Source: Myxococcota bacterium
GTDB lineage: Bacteria; Myxococcota_A; UBA9160; UBA4427
Length of the DNA stretch: 49,439 nucleotides
Assembly (NCBI GenBank): GCA_029941885.1
Contig: JAPYTP010000018.1
Location: 1-49,439, forward strand
Direction: 5' to 3'
In this document: in pieces, positions 16,304 through 25,220 of the stretch
Numbering within the stretch: position 1 is the first letter of the stretch
Layout: each line of letters starts with the position of its first letter
Notes under the pieces: model-generated
The model's input: only the letters and a program-made list of their open reading frames with translations
Databases searched by the model: none
What the model was told of the DNA's origin: nothing
Translations under genes and position numbers: made by a program

Positions 16304-17434
16304 ATGTCCGTTGCGCTGCACGGAAATCTACGGGATTTCGGAATCGCAGAGGTCTTCCAGCTGATCGGGCAGCAGCGGAAGACCGGAACGCTCGTCGTGG
16401 TTGGCGAAGAGGATTCCATTTTTCTCGCCTTCGACGAGGGGCGCGTCGTTCGCGGTGGGCCAGCGGGGTCACGCCTCGAGCGAGAGCCTCTGGGAACTCA
16501 GCTCGTTCGCTCGGGCTACCTCACTCGCGAGCAACTCGACGACCTCCAACTCGAGAGCGAACGGTCAGCCCGGCCGCTCTCGGACCTGCTTCTGGCGACC
16601 GGCCTGATCGAGGCAGGGACCCTCGCCGAGGTGCAGCATCTGCTCACCAAAGAGACGGTCTTCGACGTGATGCGCCGCAAGAGTGGCGACTTCAACTTCA
16701 CGGCTGAACAGATCAGTCATGACACCAAATCCGAGAATCTGCTCGGGGCCGAACAAATTCTGATGGACGGCCTGCGAATCCTCGATGAGTGGCAGATGTT
16801 CGCGGAAGTCGTCCCCTCCGAAGAATTGGTGTTTCGCCGCGTCGGCAATCTCGCAGCAGCGCGTGCGGCTACGAAGACCGATGCCGAGGCCCGCCTCGGC
16901 CATACGGAGAAAGTCCTACAGCTCGTCGACGGGCGGATGAACGTTCGCCGCATCATCGATCTCTCTCGAATCGGCACCTTCGAGGCCACTCGGGCCCTGG
17001 CCGAGCTTCGCCAGGCCGGTGTGGTGGAAGTCGCTGACGCGCGGTCCAGGCGAGGAACCCGACGGGGGCGGCCGAGAAGGAACCGAGCGCCGGTCTTGCC
17101 GATGCTCCGAACGGCCCTGGCGACCCTCCTGCCCATCGGTGTGCTGGGTGTCTTCGCGGTGACGACCCTCGGGCAGGCGAATGCGACCGGTGGTTTGGTG
17201 GGTTCGGCGATCCCGGTCCGTGCGGTCGATCATTTCGGGAGCCGCTACGAGACGGAGCTGATCCGCAATCAGCTCGAGGTGTATTTCTTCCAGACGGGTC
17301 GCTATCCCGATCAGCTCGAGGAATTGAAAGGACGGGACAGCGACTGGCTCGATTCGTTGACTCCGTCGCGGCTCGCCGACTATTATTACGTTGTCCGGGA
17401 CGAGGAGGTCGTCCTGCTCGCGCCGGTCGACTGA
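16304..17434 (+). CDS. DUF4388 protein with membrane segment and pseudopilin-like tail
   Basis: 376 residues. The N-terminal DUF4388 domain starts MSVALHGNLRDFGIAEVFQL and contains RKTGTLVVV and FLAFDEGRVV. A second region (SGYLTREQLDDLQ ... ETVFDVMRRKSGDFNF) resembles the helical extension seen in other PatA-like proteins. After a basic linker comes one membrane helix (LPIGVLGVFAVTTLG, near 270). The roughly 95 residues beyond it include RNQLEVYFFQTGRYPDQLEEL, which looks like the soluble part of type II secretion or type IV pseudopilins. The ATG at 16304 has AGGGAGAA seven bases upstream. Such a cytosolic-to-outside architecture suggests a membrane-spanning adaptor, but its function is unknown. 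Confidence 0.7.
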   Translation: MSVALHGNLRDFGIAEVFQLIGQQRKTGTLVVVGEEDSIFLAFDEGRVVRGGPAGSRLEREPLGTQLVRSGYLTREQLDDLQLESERSARPLSDLLLATGLIEAGTLAEVQHLLTKETVFDVMRRKSGDFNFTAEQISHDTKSENLLGAEQILMDGLRILDEWQMFAEVVPSEELVFRRVGNLAAARAATKTDAEARLGHTEKVLQLVDGRMNVRRIIDLSRIGTFEATRALAELRQAGVVEVADARSRRGTRRGRPRRNRAPVLPMLRTALATLLPIGVLGVFAVTTLGQANATGGLVGSAIPVRAVDHFGSRYETELIRNQLEVYFFQTGRYPDQLEELKGRDSDWLDSLTPSRLADYYYVVRDEEVVLLAPVD

Positions 17435-17531
17435 CGCGATGCAATTCCAGAGATGGCTTCGGATGGCGATGAAGGCCGACCCCTGAAGACTCTCACTCCA
17501 ATGGCTGAGAGTCCTGAGCAAGGAGCTCTCC

Positions 17532-18653
17532 CTGACCCGAGAACGAGACGACCAGTCACAACAGGAAGGCGGCGAAGTCGGCGTTGACGAGATCGGGGAC
17601 GGTCTGACATTCGACGACAATGGGTTGGCCATCGCACTCTACGGAGACGGTGAACAAACGCTTCGTCTGCTCGAACGGTCGATTGGCGTGCGCATCCACG
17701 CGCGCGGAAATGAAGTTCGTTTCGAAGGTGAGCCGGATCGGGTGGCGCTGACTCGTCGTGTTCTCGGCGAACTCTATGTGCTGTTGGAACGGGGTCAGGC
17801 GGTACGAAACGCCGACGTTCGTCATGTGATCCGGATGCTGAGCGCCGAGCCCGATGTCCAGCTGAGCGATGTCTACGAGAACATCCTCAGTCGTGGCTCG
17901 CGCAGGGTCATCCGCGCGAAGAACCTGGCGCAGCGACGTTATGTCGACGTGATCCGGAAACACGATGTAGCGATCGCGATCGGACCGGCGGGCACGGGCA
18001 AGACCTATCTTGGGATGGCGATGGCGGTCGCCTCGCTGCACCGAAAGGAAATCTCTCGGATCATACTCACTCGCCCAGCGGTCGAGGCGGGCGAGCGGCT
18101 CGGATTCTTGCCCGGAGATCTGGCGGAGAAGGTCGACCCGTATATGCGCCCACTCTACGACGCTCTTCACGACATGATGGACATGGAGAAGGCGCAGCGG
18201 TTGATCGAGCGCGGAACAATCGAGGTCGCGCCACTCGCATTCATGCGCGGTCGTACGTTGAACGATTCCTTCGTGATCCTCGACGAGGCACAGAATACGA
18301 CGGGGGAGCAGATGAAAATGTTCCTCACACGTCTCGGGGAGAATTCGCAAGCGGTGATCACGGGTGACGTGACCCAGGTTGACCTGCCCATCGAGACCCA
18401 GAGCGGGCTCATCGAAGCGACGCGGATCCTGAAGGGGGTGCGCGGGATCGGCTTCATGCGATTCGAACCGCGGGATGTCGTGCGTCATCCGCTGGTTCAG
18501 TCGATCATCGAGGCATACGATCGTGCCGGAAGCCGTCGAGGCGGCGACACTGAAGAAGTGGGGCGCGCGGCCGGGCCACGCAGAAAATCGAAATCCGAAA
18601 CCGGAGGCACAGCTCCTGGGCGAGGCGGCGGGGCGTCCGAGGGTGACGAATGA
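17532..18653 (+). CDS. ybeZ: PhoH-like ATPase (YbeZ)
   Basis: PhoH/YbeZ is a RecA-fold ATPase working with the rRNA endonuclease YbeY. Visible motifs are Walker A GPAGTGKT (about residue 150), TRPAVEAGERLGFLPGDL, Walker B ILDEAQN and ITGDVTQVDLP. An N-terminal KH-like region (LTFDDNGLAIALYGDGEQTL) precedes the ATPase. The start is uncertain. The only canonical codon in the open frame near the N-terminus is TTG 17625, which has no ribosome site and cuts into the first strand. CTG 17532 has AAGGAG six bases upstream and keeps the full domain, so I use it. The stop overlaps the ybeY start by four bases, consistent with a shared role in RNA metabolism. Confidence 0.9.
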   Translation: MTRERDDQSQQEGGEVGVDEIGDGLTFDDNGLAIALYGDGEQTLRLLERSIGVRIHARGNEVRFEGEPDRVALTRRVLGELYVLLERGQAVRNADVRHVIRMLSAEPDVQLSDVYENILSRGSRRVIRAKNLAQRRYVDVIRKHDVAIAIGPAGTGKTYLGMAMAVASLHRKEISRIILTRPAVEAGERLGFLPGDLAEKVDPYMRPLYDALHDMMDMEKAQRLIERGTIEVAPLAFMRGRTLNDSFVILDEAQNTTGEQMKMFLTRLGENSQAVITGDVTQVDLPIETQSGLIEATRILKGVRGIGFMRFEPRDVVRHPLVQSIIEAYDRAGSRRGGDTEEVGRAAGPRRKSKSETGGTAPGRGGGASEGDE

Positions 18654-19093
18654 GCGTGGTGATTTCCGGGCCGCCCGATGCGATCCGGGGATCCAAGGTC
18701 GATGTCGCGCGATTGCGAAAGCGCGCGGCCGCGGTGCTGTCTGCGATCGGCCAGAGTCGGTCGGAACTCTCGGTAGCCCTCGTGGACGATCCGACCATTG
18801 CCGAATTGAACCGTGAATGGCGCGACAAGCCACGCCCGACGGACGTTCTCTCGTTTTCCCTGGTGGAAGGCGATTTTTCCGATCATCGTGCGGGGATGCT
18901 GGGCGATGTCGTGATCAGCGTCGAGACGGCAGCGTCCCAGGCCGCAGACCGTCGCCGAGGGCTCGATGATCGCGTGGCGAGGCTCTTGATCCACGGAGTC
19001 CTTCACCTGATCGGCCATGATCACGAAGGCGACGAAGAAGCCCGTGTGATGGCAGCGGAGGAGCGACGTCTCTGGCGGGTAATTCCATCGTGA
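18650..19093 (+). CDS. ybeY: Endoribonuclease YbeY
   Basis: YbeY is a zinc-dependent RNase for 16S rRNA 3' maturation and ribosome quality control. The 147-residue product carries the defining metal motif HGVLHLIGHDHE (three His, about residues 115-125) and the upstream block RPTDVLSFSL. It overlaps phoH on one side and lnt on the other by four bases each, the standard phoH-ybeY arrangement, with lnt further downstream. Confidence 0.96.
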   Translation: MSVVISGPPDAIRGSKVDVARLRKRAAAVLSAIGQSRSELSVALVDDPTIAELNREWRDKPRPTDVLSFSLVEGDFSDHRAGMLGDVVISVETAASQAADRRRGLDDRVARLLIHGVLHLIGHDHEGDEEARVMAAEERRLWRVIPS

Positions 19094-20775
19094 GCACGCC
19101 GGAAGAGCGCGTCGCGGACCCGTCCGACGACGAGATTCCGAGAGCACGTCGGGGTGCACTCGCTCTCTTCGGCGTATTTACCTTTCTCGCATTCCCACAT
19201 GAGCTCCCTTTGGCCGGAGGGCTCGCTGGCATCGAGTCGATCGATCTCGGTGTCCTGCTCGCCTGGCTCGTACCGGCGGTTCTCGCCGTCGGGATCGATG
19301 GACTCACGCCGCGCCGCGCGGCCCGCGCCGCGTTCTGGGCGAGCCTCCTCGGGCACACCGTCTTCTTCTATTGGTTCATGGTCGTGACCGTCCGCTACGG
19401 TGGAATGCCTCTGGTGTTAGGCGTACTCGCACCGATCGTGCCGGCGCTCTACGTCTCCGTATTTACGGCATTTTTTGCCTGGGCGTGGACGCGGATCGGT
19501 TCACGATCCGCGGCCGGGATGCTCGTGGGGGCATCGCTCTGGGTCGCTTTGGACTGGGCGCGTTGCCACTTTCTCGGCGGATTTCCATGGGGGACTCTGG
19601 GGTATGCTCTCCATCTCGATCTCCCGCTGCTGGCCTGGACGCGATGGGCGGGGGTCTATGGGCTCTCCTTCGCGGCCGTGGCGGTGGGACTGGCGGCTGC
19701 GCAATCCTGGCTCGACCGAAGCACATCGGCCCATCGCCGGTTCGCTGTGACGCTCGGAGTCGTATTGGCGGCCCACGCCATCGGCTTCGTGATGATGGGC
19801 GAGGTCGAAGAGACCCCGGGTCATTCGACGGTCCGCGTGGCCGCGATCCAGGGCAACATCGACCAAGGCGAAAAATGGGAGGCCGATCGAAAGACACGGA
19901 TTCTTGCGACCTACCTCCGGCTGAGCGAAGAAGCGGCGGCGGGGGACGTGGAGGTCGATTGGATCGTCTGGCCCGAGACGGCGGTACCTGGGTTGATCGA
20001 GCATGATCCCGGCCTGCGGTCGCGACTTGCGGTGCTCGCCAGACGCTACGACGTCTCCCTCGTGGTCGGCGGGATGGGGGTCGAGATCGACGAGGACGGT
20101 CGCCGATATTCGGCCTTCTTCGACAGTGCCTTTCAATTCGATCCCAATGGCACGGTGCGAGATCGATACGACAAGACTCATCTGGTTCCCTTCGGCGAGT
20201 TCGTCCCCTTGCGCGGGTTTCTGGGGCATTTCTTCCAGTCCCTCGCACGAGGGCTGTCCTCGACGGATGTGACCGCGGGACACGCCCCGCGAAACATGCA
20301 GCTGATCGCGACGGGGGAGGGGCCGGCTCGGATCCCGGTGGGCGTACCGATCTGCTATGAGCTGCTCTTTCCACACCTGGTGAGGCAGTTCGCAGCGCAG
20401 GGCGCTCGGGTCCTGCTCGCGATCACCAACGATGCCTGGTACGGTCGGACGGGAGCCCCCCACCAGTTCCTGGCGATGACGGCGATGCGCGCTGCCGAAA
20501 ACGGCCTGCCGACGGTGCGCGCTGCGAACACGGGGATTTCAGCCGTCATCGATGGGAGGGGGAAGGTCGTTTCAGCGAGCCCCTTGTTCGAGGAGGCGAT
20601 CGTCATCGGAGAGGTCGCACTTCCGGCAGAGCACGCCAAGGCCACGTTCTATGCGCGCTATGGGGATGTCTTCGCGTGGGGCTGTGTCGTGGTCTCGGTC
20701 GGATCCCTGATTCGATCACGCATCGAGGAACGCAATCGCGAGAGGGGGAACCCACGCGAGCGCGCGGTTTCGTAA
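19090..20775 (+). CDS. lnt: Apolipoprotein N-acyltransferase
   Basis: Lnt transfers the third acyl chain to the N-terminal Cys of lipoproteins in the inner membrane. The 561-residue protein has about six N-terminal membrane helices and a periplasmic nitrilase domain. The catalytic triad is visible as Glu296 (IVWPETAVPG), Lys362 (RYDKTHLVPFGEF) and Cys422 (GVPICYELLFP). A final membrane helix closes the protein. GTG 19090 overlaps the ybeY stop. Together with the downstream LolC/E-LolD genes it defines the lipoprotein maturation and export path in this window. Confidence 0.95.
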   Translation: MSTPEERVADPSDDEIPRARRGALALFGVFTFLAFPHELPLAGGLAGIESIDLGVLLAWLVPAVLAVGIDGLTPRRAARAAFWASLLGHTVFFYWFMVVTVRYGGMPLVLGVLAPIVPALYVSVFTAFFAWAWTRIGSRSAAGMLVGASLWVALDWARCHFLGGFPWGTLGYALHLDLPLLAWTRWAGVYGLSFAAVAVGLAAAQSWLDRSTSAHRRFAVTLGVVLAAHAIGFVMMGEVEETPGHSTVRVAAIQGNIDQGEKWEADRKTRILATYLRLSEEAAAGDVEVDWIVWPETAVPGLIEHDPGLRSRLAVLARRYDVSLVVGGMGVEIDEDGRRYSAFFDSAFQFDPNGTVRDRYDKTHLVPFGEFVPLRGFLGHFFQSLARGLSSTDVTAGHAPRNMQLIATGEGPARIPVGVPICYELLFPHLVRQFAAQGARVLLAITNDAWYGRTGAPHQFLAMTAMRAAENGLPTVRAANTGISAVIDGRGKVVSASPLFEEAIVIGEVALPAEHAKATFYARYGDVFAWGCVVVSVGSLIRSRIEERNRERGNPRERAVS

Positions 20776-20836
20776 TCGCTACAGAATGACGGGCGAGCGC
20801 ACCTTCGTGCGGGGCCCGAGGAGAGGATCAAGAGTC

Positions 20837-22007
20837 ATGAGTGGGGAGAATGACGCACATTTCGACGTCGCTGAGCTCGGAGAGCGGGTTCAGGACCTGC
20901 GGAAGCGGTTCGATGGGTTCCGGGGGCGTCTTTGACGTAGCCCGTCTTCGCGCCCAGCTCGTAGAGCTGGAGGTCGATATGGCACGTCCCGACCTGTGGG
21001 ACGATCCCGAGGCGGCCCAGGCCGTGGGTCGCAAGAAGAATGCCGTCGAATCCGAACTCGTCCTCCATGACCGTGTCGAGAGCGGACTCGAGGACGCCGA
21101 AGTGTTGTGGGAACTCTCCGGTGAGGCCAAGGACGCGGAGACGTTCCGCGAGGGAATCGAAAAGTGCGACGAGATCGCCTCGCTGCTCGATGACGCGGAG
21201 ATTCAGCAGCTGCTAGGGGGTGAGCACGATGCTTCGAATGCGCTGCTGTCGATCAATTCGGGGGCGGGCGGAACCGATGCCTGTGATTGGGCGGAGATGC
21301 TGCTTCGGATGTATCTACGCTGGGCGGAACGGCGTGAGTTCAAGACGGAGATCCTCGATTTTCAGCCCGCGGAGGAAGCGGGAATCCGTGGGGTGACCCT
21401 CCGGGTGGAAGGCGAATACGTCTACGGCTACCTGAATACGGAACAGGGCGTCCACCGACTGGTGCGAATCTCGCCCTTCGACTCGAACGCCCGCCGGCAT
21501 ACGGCCTTCGCGAGCGTAACGGTGGTTCCCGAGATCGATGATGCGATCGACGTGGAAATCGACGAGGACGATCTTCGGGTCGACACCTATCGATCCAGCG
21601 GAGCAGGGGGACAGCACGTGAACAAGACCGATTCGGCCGTGCGACTCACTCATCTGCCGACCGGGACGGTCGCGCAATGCCAGAATGAGCGCTCTCAGCA
21701 CAAGAACCGAGCGACCGCAATGAAGATCATGCGGGCGAAGCTCTTCGAAATCGAACGGCGCGCGCAACAGGAGCGACTCGAAGAGCTGACGGGCGAGAAG
21801 CGCGAGATCGGATTCGGTAGCCAGATCCGGTCCTATACCCTGCATCCGCAACAGCGGGCAAAGGACCACCGCACGGATATCGAAATCGGCAATGTCGAGG
21901 CAGTCCTGGACGGCGACCTCGACGCATTCATTCGTGCGACGCTGCTGGCTCAGGGCGATCGAGTCCAGACGACCCCGACCGGCCATCCAGTTGGCGGGAA
22001 GGGTTAG
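20837..22007 (+). CDS. prfB: Peptide chain release factor 2, programmed +1 frameshift
   Basis: RF2 releases peptides at UGA and UAA. Reading from ATG 20837 gives 32 codons (MSGENDAHFDVAELGERV...) to an in-frame TGA at 20933. Sliding +1 at CTT TGA continues as DVARLRAQLVELE without a break to 22007. The bases GGGGG just upstream act as the stimulatory anti-ribosomal sequence, as in E. coli. The recoded protein has the RF2 SPF stop-recognition motif (ISPFDSNARRH) and the GGQ loop (SSGAGGQHVNKTDS). Total length is about 389 codons less one base, slightly longer than E. coli RF2 (365). The join is 20837-20932 plus 20934-22007. Confidence 0.95.
20921..20935 (+). promoter_or_regulatory. prfB autoregulatory frameshift site
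   Basis: CGG GGG CGT CTT TGA: the slippery CTT-TGA preceded at the usual distance by a G-rich Shine-Dalgarno-like run. Low RF2 slows termination at the TGA and favours the +1 slip that makes full-length RF2. The base that follows the stop is C, as in the E. coli site. Confidence 0.93.
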
Positions 22008-22012
22008 GGCGA

Positions 22013-23995
22013 ATGGAAGGTCTCTGGACCAGCCTGGACGCCGCCGGCGGGAGTCTCGCCGTTGCGTTCATCATCGGCCTGGCCGCCGGCATCGTGGCGA
22101 TGACCCTGGTCTATCTCGGGTCGGCGCTGCTCGTGCTCGACCGCTTCGCGCGGGTGGCGAAAGGCTTTGTCGGTCCGCTGATCTCCGCCGTACTCGTCGT
22201 TCTGATTCTGTCACTGATGGCGACGGTGGAAAATTTTCCGGCCGACGCGAACTATCGCTGGGACGAGTGGCTCGATGGTTTCCTGGGAAATCTGGGCGTG
22301 GTGTCGGTGTCCACCGTTTTCTTCCTGTTGCTTGCCTGGATCATGATCCGCTTCCTCTCGCAGGCGGCGATGAGTCGACTCGCGACCGGCGTGGCGGCGG
22401 TCGGCGTAGGCATCGCAATGGCCTCCTCCGGCCCGCCCCTCCTGGCTGCTGCCGCTTTCGGTGCGGCGGGGATCGCCGCCGCCTTGTGTTGGTTGATTCG
22501 CCGTTGGCGAAGGCGGGGGACTGCCTCGACCCTCGAACACCTGCTCTGGCTCGCCAGCGCTGGGCTGTTTACAGGCGTGCTCGTGCTCTTCCTGCCTGAA
22601 TCGACGATGCAGGCCTCCGGCGCCCTGTCCGCGCTGATCCTGAGCCTCGTGACGGGCACGATCATCCTCGGCTTGATCCCCCTGGCGATCGCGGGCTTCC
22701 TCTCGATGCGTGGCTCGGTCGAATGGTTCATCGCGCTCCGGTACCTCGTCGCGAAACGGCGCCAGGTCTTCATCTCCGCAATCACCGCGATCTGCGTAGT
22801 CGGGATCGCGGCGGGCGTCTGGCTGATCATCGTCGTGCTCTCGGTCATGAACGGTTTCGAGCAGACCTGGCGAGACGAGATCCTCGGCAATCGCGCCCAT
22901 TTTACGGTTCACAGCAGCTTCGGCCCCTTCCTGGACCACGCGGATGTACTGGCAGCCGTAGTCGGAACGCCGGGCGTCGAGGCCGCGAGCCCCTACGTCG
23001 ACGCCGAGGGGATGGTGCGTGGAAGCCAGGGTCAGATCGCGAGCGTTCGACTCCGGGGCATCGATCCGGCGACCGTCGGAAACGTGACCGACCTCGAAAA
23101 TGATCTACGCGTGCTCGACGAGGAGAATACTCCGGATTTGATCGCCCGATTCGCGTCGCTCGGGGACGACCCGAAGGCGCCGGGAATCATCATCGGGGGA
23201 CATCTCTCGATGTCGATGGGGCTGGTCGAGGGCGACCGGATGTTGTTGATTTCGCCCTTTGGCGGCCCCCCGACTCCGATGGGCCCGGGACCCCGTCTCA
23301 AGCGTTTCACGGTCGTTGGGGTGTTCGAATCGAGTTTCTATCAATACGACGAGGCATTCACCTACACCACGCTCCAGGCGGCGCGGGATTTTCGAAAGAC
23401 CGGGGACGTCGTCGATGGGATCGAGGCACGCACGACGGATCACTATCGATCCCAGATCGTGGGTGCCCTGGTCGAGGCCAATCTCGGTTACCCCTACTAC
23501 AGCCGTGATTGGAAGGAAGTCTTTCCCGCCTTCTTTCAGGCACTCAAGACCGAACGCGTGATGATGTTCCTGCTGCTCACGATGATCATGGTCGTCGCTG
23601 CCTTCGTGATCGTGGCGACGCTCGTGATGATGATCATGGAGAAGTCGAGCGATATCGCGATTCTGAAGGCGATGGGTGCGGAGGATGCCCTGATCGAGCG
23701 GATCTTTGCGCTCGAGGGGACCCTGATCGGCCTGGTCGGTACGGTGCTCGGGGTCGTGGCCGGAATCGCGGTGACGGGGCAGCTGGCCTGGATCCAGGAT
23801 GTGATCGAGGGTGTCACCGGGATCGATACCCTGCCGGCCAGCGTGTATCAGTTCAGCGACCTGCCCTCACAGGTCGACCCGATACAAGTCGCCGGGGTTG
23901 CCGCGATTGCGATGATTCTCTCTCTCGGCGCGACGCTTCTGCCCAGCCGGCAAGGCGCGAGTATCGATCCGGCCGCGGGGTTGAGGCATGAGTGA
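22013..23995 (+). CDS. lolC: LolC/LolE-family lipoprotein-releasing permease with extra N-terminal membrane domain
   Basis: 660 residues; LolC/E permeases are about 400-415. The C-terminal ~425 residues are a canonical FtsX-type LolC/E: starts VEWFIALRYLVAKRRQVFIS, then a first membrane helix, a periplasmic MacB-like domain (NGFEQTWRDEIL ... FTVVGVFESSFYQYDE), and three further helices with KSSDIAILKAMGA and a terminal ATLLPSRQGASIDP block. The preceding ~233 residues form about six hydrophobic helices with no recognised family. Only one permease is seen next to lolD, so it may form a homodimer, like the LolF permease of LolDF systems. The ATG lies five bases after the prfB stop; the stop overlaps lolD by eight bases. 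Confidence 0.85.
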   Translation: MEGLWTSLDAAGGSLAVAFIIGLAAGIVAMTLVYLGSALLVLDRFARVAKGFVGPLISAVLVVLILSLMATVENFPADANYRWDEWLDGFLGNLGVVSVSTVFFLLLAWIMIRFLSQAAMSRLATGVAAVGVGIAMASSGPPLLAAAAFGAAGIAAALCWLIRRWRRRGTASTLEHLLWLASAGLFTGVLVLFLPESTMQASGALSALILSLVTGTIILGLIPLAIAGFLSMRGSVEWFIALRYLVAKRRQVFISAITAICVVGIAAGVWLIIVVLSVMNGFEQTWRDEILGNRAHFTVHSSFGPFLDHADVLAAVVGTPGVEAASPYVDAEGMVRGSQGQIASVRLRGIDPATVGNVTDLENDLRVLDEENTPDLIARFASLGDDPKAPGIIIGGHLSMSMGLVEGDRMLLISPFGGPPTPMGPGPRLKRFTVVGVFESSFYQYDEAFTYTTLQAARDFRKTGDVVDGIEARTTDHYRSQIVGALVEANLGYPYYSRDWKEVFPAFFQALKTERVMMFLLLTMIMVVAAFVIVATLVMMIMEKSSDIAILKAMGAEDALIERIFALEGTLIGLVGTVLGVVAGIAVTGQLAWIQDVIEGVTGIDTLPASVYQFSDLPSQVDPIQVAGVAAIAMILSLGATLLPSRQGASIDPAAGLRHE

Positions 23996-24740
23996 AGAAC
24001 CGGGCATCGTGGTGACGCCGGCCACGCCGAAGTCCGTCGCGACGGGGCCCCTCGTCGAGATTCGCGATCTCGAGCGCTCCTTCGAGACCGGGGGCGGGAG
24101 GGTCGAGGTCTTGAGGGGACTCGATCTCGATATCCATTCAGGTGATCGGATCGCGATCGTTGGACAATCGGGAGTTGGGAAATCGACGTTCCTGCACATT
24201 CTCGGCACCCTCGATCATCCGACGTCGGGGACCCTTCGCTTTCGAGGGGAGGACGTCTTCGGTCGCCCGCGTGAGGAACTCGCGGCACTGCGGGGTGGAT
24301 TCCTGGGGTTCGTGTTCCAGTTCCACCATCTCCTGCCCGAGTTCACTGCGATCGAGAACGTGATGATGCCCGGGTTGATCCAAGGGGTTTTACCCGAGGA
24401 GATGCGCACCCGCGCGGAGGGGATGCTGGCAGACGTCGGCCTGTCGCACCGACTCGAACACGGTGTCGGCAAGCTCTCCGGCGGCGAGCGCCAGCGGGTC
24501 GCTGTGGCTCGGGCGTTGGTGCTCGATCCCCCCCTCGTGCTGGCGGATGAGCCGACCGGCAATCTCGATCCCGCCACCGGGGATCAGGTCTCGGAGCTGC
24601 TATTCGAGATGAATCGGACGCGCGGGACGACGCTGGTCGTGGTCACTCACAGCAAGCGTATGGCCGATCAGCTAGGCCGGATTCTCGTGTTGAACGCCGG
24701 CCGACTTCACGAGAGCGACGCGGGCACGGCGGTCGTTTGA
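23988..24740 (+). CDS. lolD: Lipoprotein-releasing ABC transporter ATPase LolD
   Basis: LolD powers extraction of mature lipoproteins from the inner membrane onto LolA. The 250-residue ATPase has Walker A GQSGVGKST, the Q-loop in GFVFQFHHLLPEFTA, signature LSGGERQRVAVARAL, Walker B LVLADEPTGNLD and the switch His in VVVTHSKRMA. The FQFHHLLPEFTA segment is characteristic of LolD within the MacB-type ATPases. Its ATG lies inside the end of the permease gene, indicating coupled translation. Confidence 0.93.
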   Translation: MSEEPGIVVTPATPKSVATGPLVEIRDLERSFETGGGRVEVLRGLDLDIHSGDRIAIVGQSGVGKSTFLHILGTLDHPTSGTLRFRGEDVFGRPREELAALRGGFLGFVFQFHHLLPEFTAIENVMMPGLIQGVLPEEMRTRAEGMLADVGLSHRLEHGVGKLSGGERQRVAVARALVLDPPLVLADEPTGNLDPATGDQVSELLFEMNRTRGTTLVVVTHSKRMADQLGRILVLNAGRLHESDAGTAVV

Positions 24741-24786
24741 GTCGAATCAGGCTCCCACCCGGCCGGGCGTGACAATTCAGCCGGTT

Positions 24787-24807
24787 CCCGGCCCGCACCG
24801 GGCCGGG
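24787..24807 (+). terminator. Hairpin after lolD
   Basis: CCCGGCCC and GGGCCGGG form a perfect 8-bp all-GC stem with a 5-base loop, 46 bases after the lolD stop. There is no T run, so termination may need Rho or the hairpin may only protect the transcript end. Confidence 0.45.
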
Positions 24808-24939
24808 GGACGTGGCCCGACCAGAACCAGTTTGGACACCGCGGAGACGATCCTGGTTAGATTCGCCGAGGGCCGGTTTCGAGCTGGCTGCAATCAAGCT
24901 AACTGCGCGTCATTGCGGTGTTTCCGAGGAGATTGGCGG

Positions 24940-24968
24940 TTGAAAGGGGTGCGACCGTTGCATACCCT
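24940..24968 (+). promoter_or_regulatory. Candidate sigma-70 promoter for the bamA-lpx operon
   Basis: TTGAAA (24940-24945) and TACCCT (24963-24968) are separated by 17 bases. The -35 box is good and the -10 box keeps only the T-A and final T positions. It lies about 250 bases upstream of bamA. Support is by eye only. Confidence 0.3.
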
Positions 24969-25220
24969 CCGCCGCTTCGAAGCGGCCCGTCGTCGGTGGG
25001 GGGAGGCGCGAGAGGCGTCCGGCCTCGGCTCGGGTCCGAGTGATGCCTGTTCGCGGTCCGGCTGCGGGAGGCCGATCCGGGTCCATCTCCCCGAGTGGAA
25101 CGGTCCATCCTGCGCGTCGTGCGATCTGCGGACGTCTGGATCGGCCCGCTGTTCGTGACGATTCGGCAAGGAGCGAGGGATGAGTTGCGGCCTGGCGAAG
25201 GAAACGTGGAGGGATGGACG

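Larger units (their letters stand above)
24741..25220. other. 480-base intergenic region before bamA
   Basis: No convincing gene: the open frames here have no conserved sequence and no ribosome site. It holds a strong hairpin (24787-24807) just after lolD, a possible sigma-70 promoter (24940-24968), and a palindrome CCGCTTCGAAGCGG downstream of it. The long leader before bamA could carry envelope-stress control, but I see no recognisable sigma-E motif. Confidence 0.6.

Noticed and set aside
22211..22939. Minus-strand open frame opposite the LolC/E N-terminal extension
   Set aside because: The plus-strand reading has clear membrane-helix periodicity and continuity with lolC/E; the antisense reading is rich in Arg/His/Gln without motifs.
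24769..25158. Possible 129-codon gene between lolD and bamA
   Set aside because: It runs through the lolD-proximal hairpin, has no ribosome site and no conserved sequence; Arg/Ser/Cys-rich composition looks like random high-GC reading.
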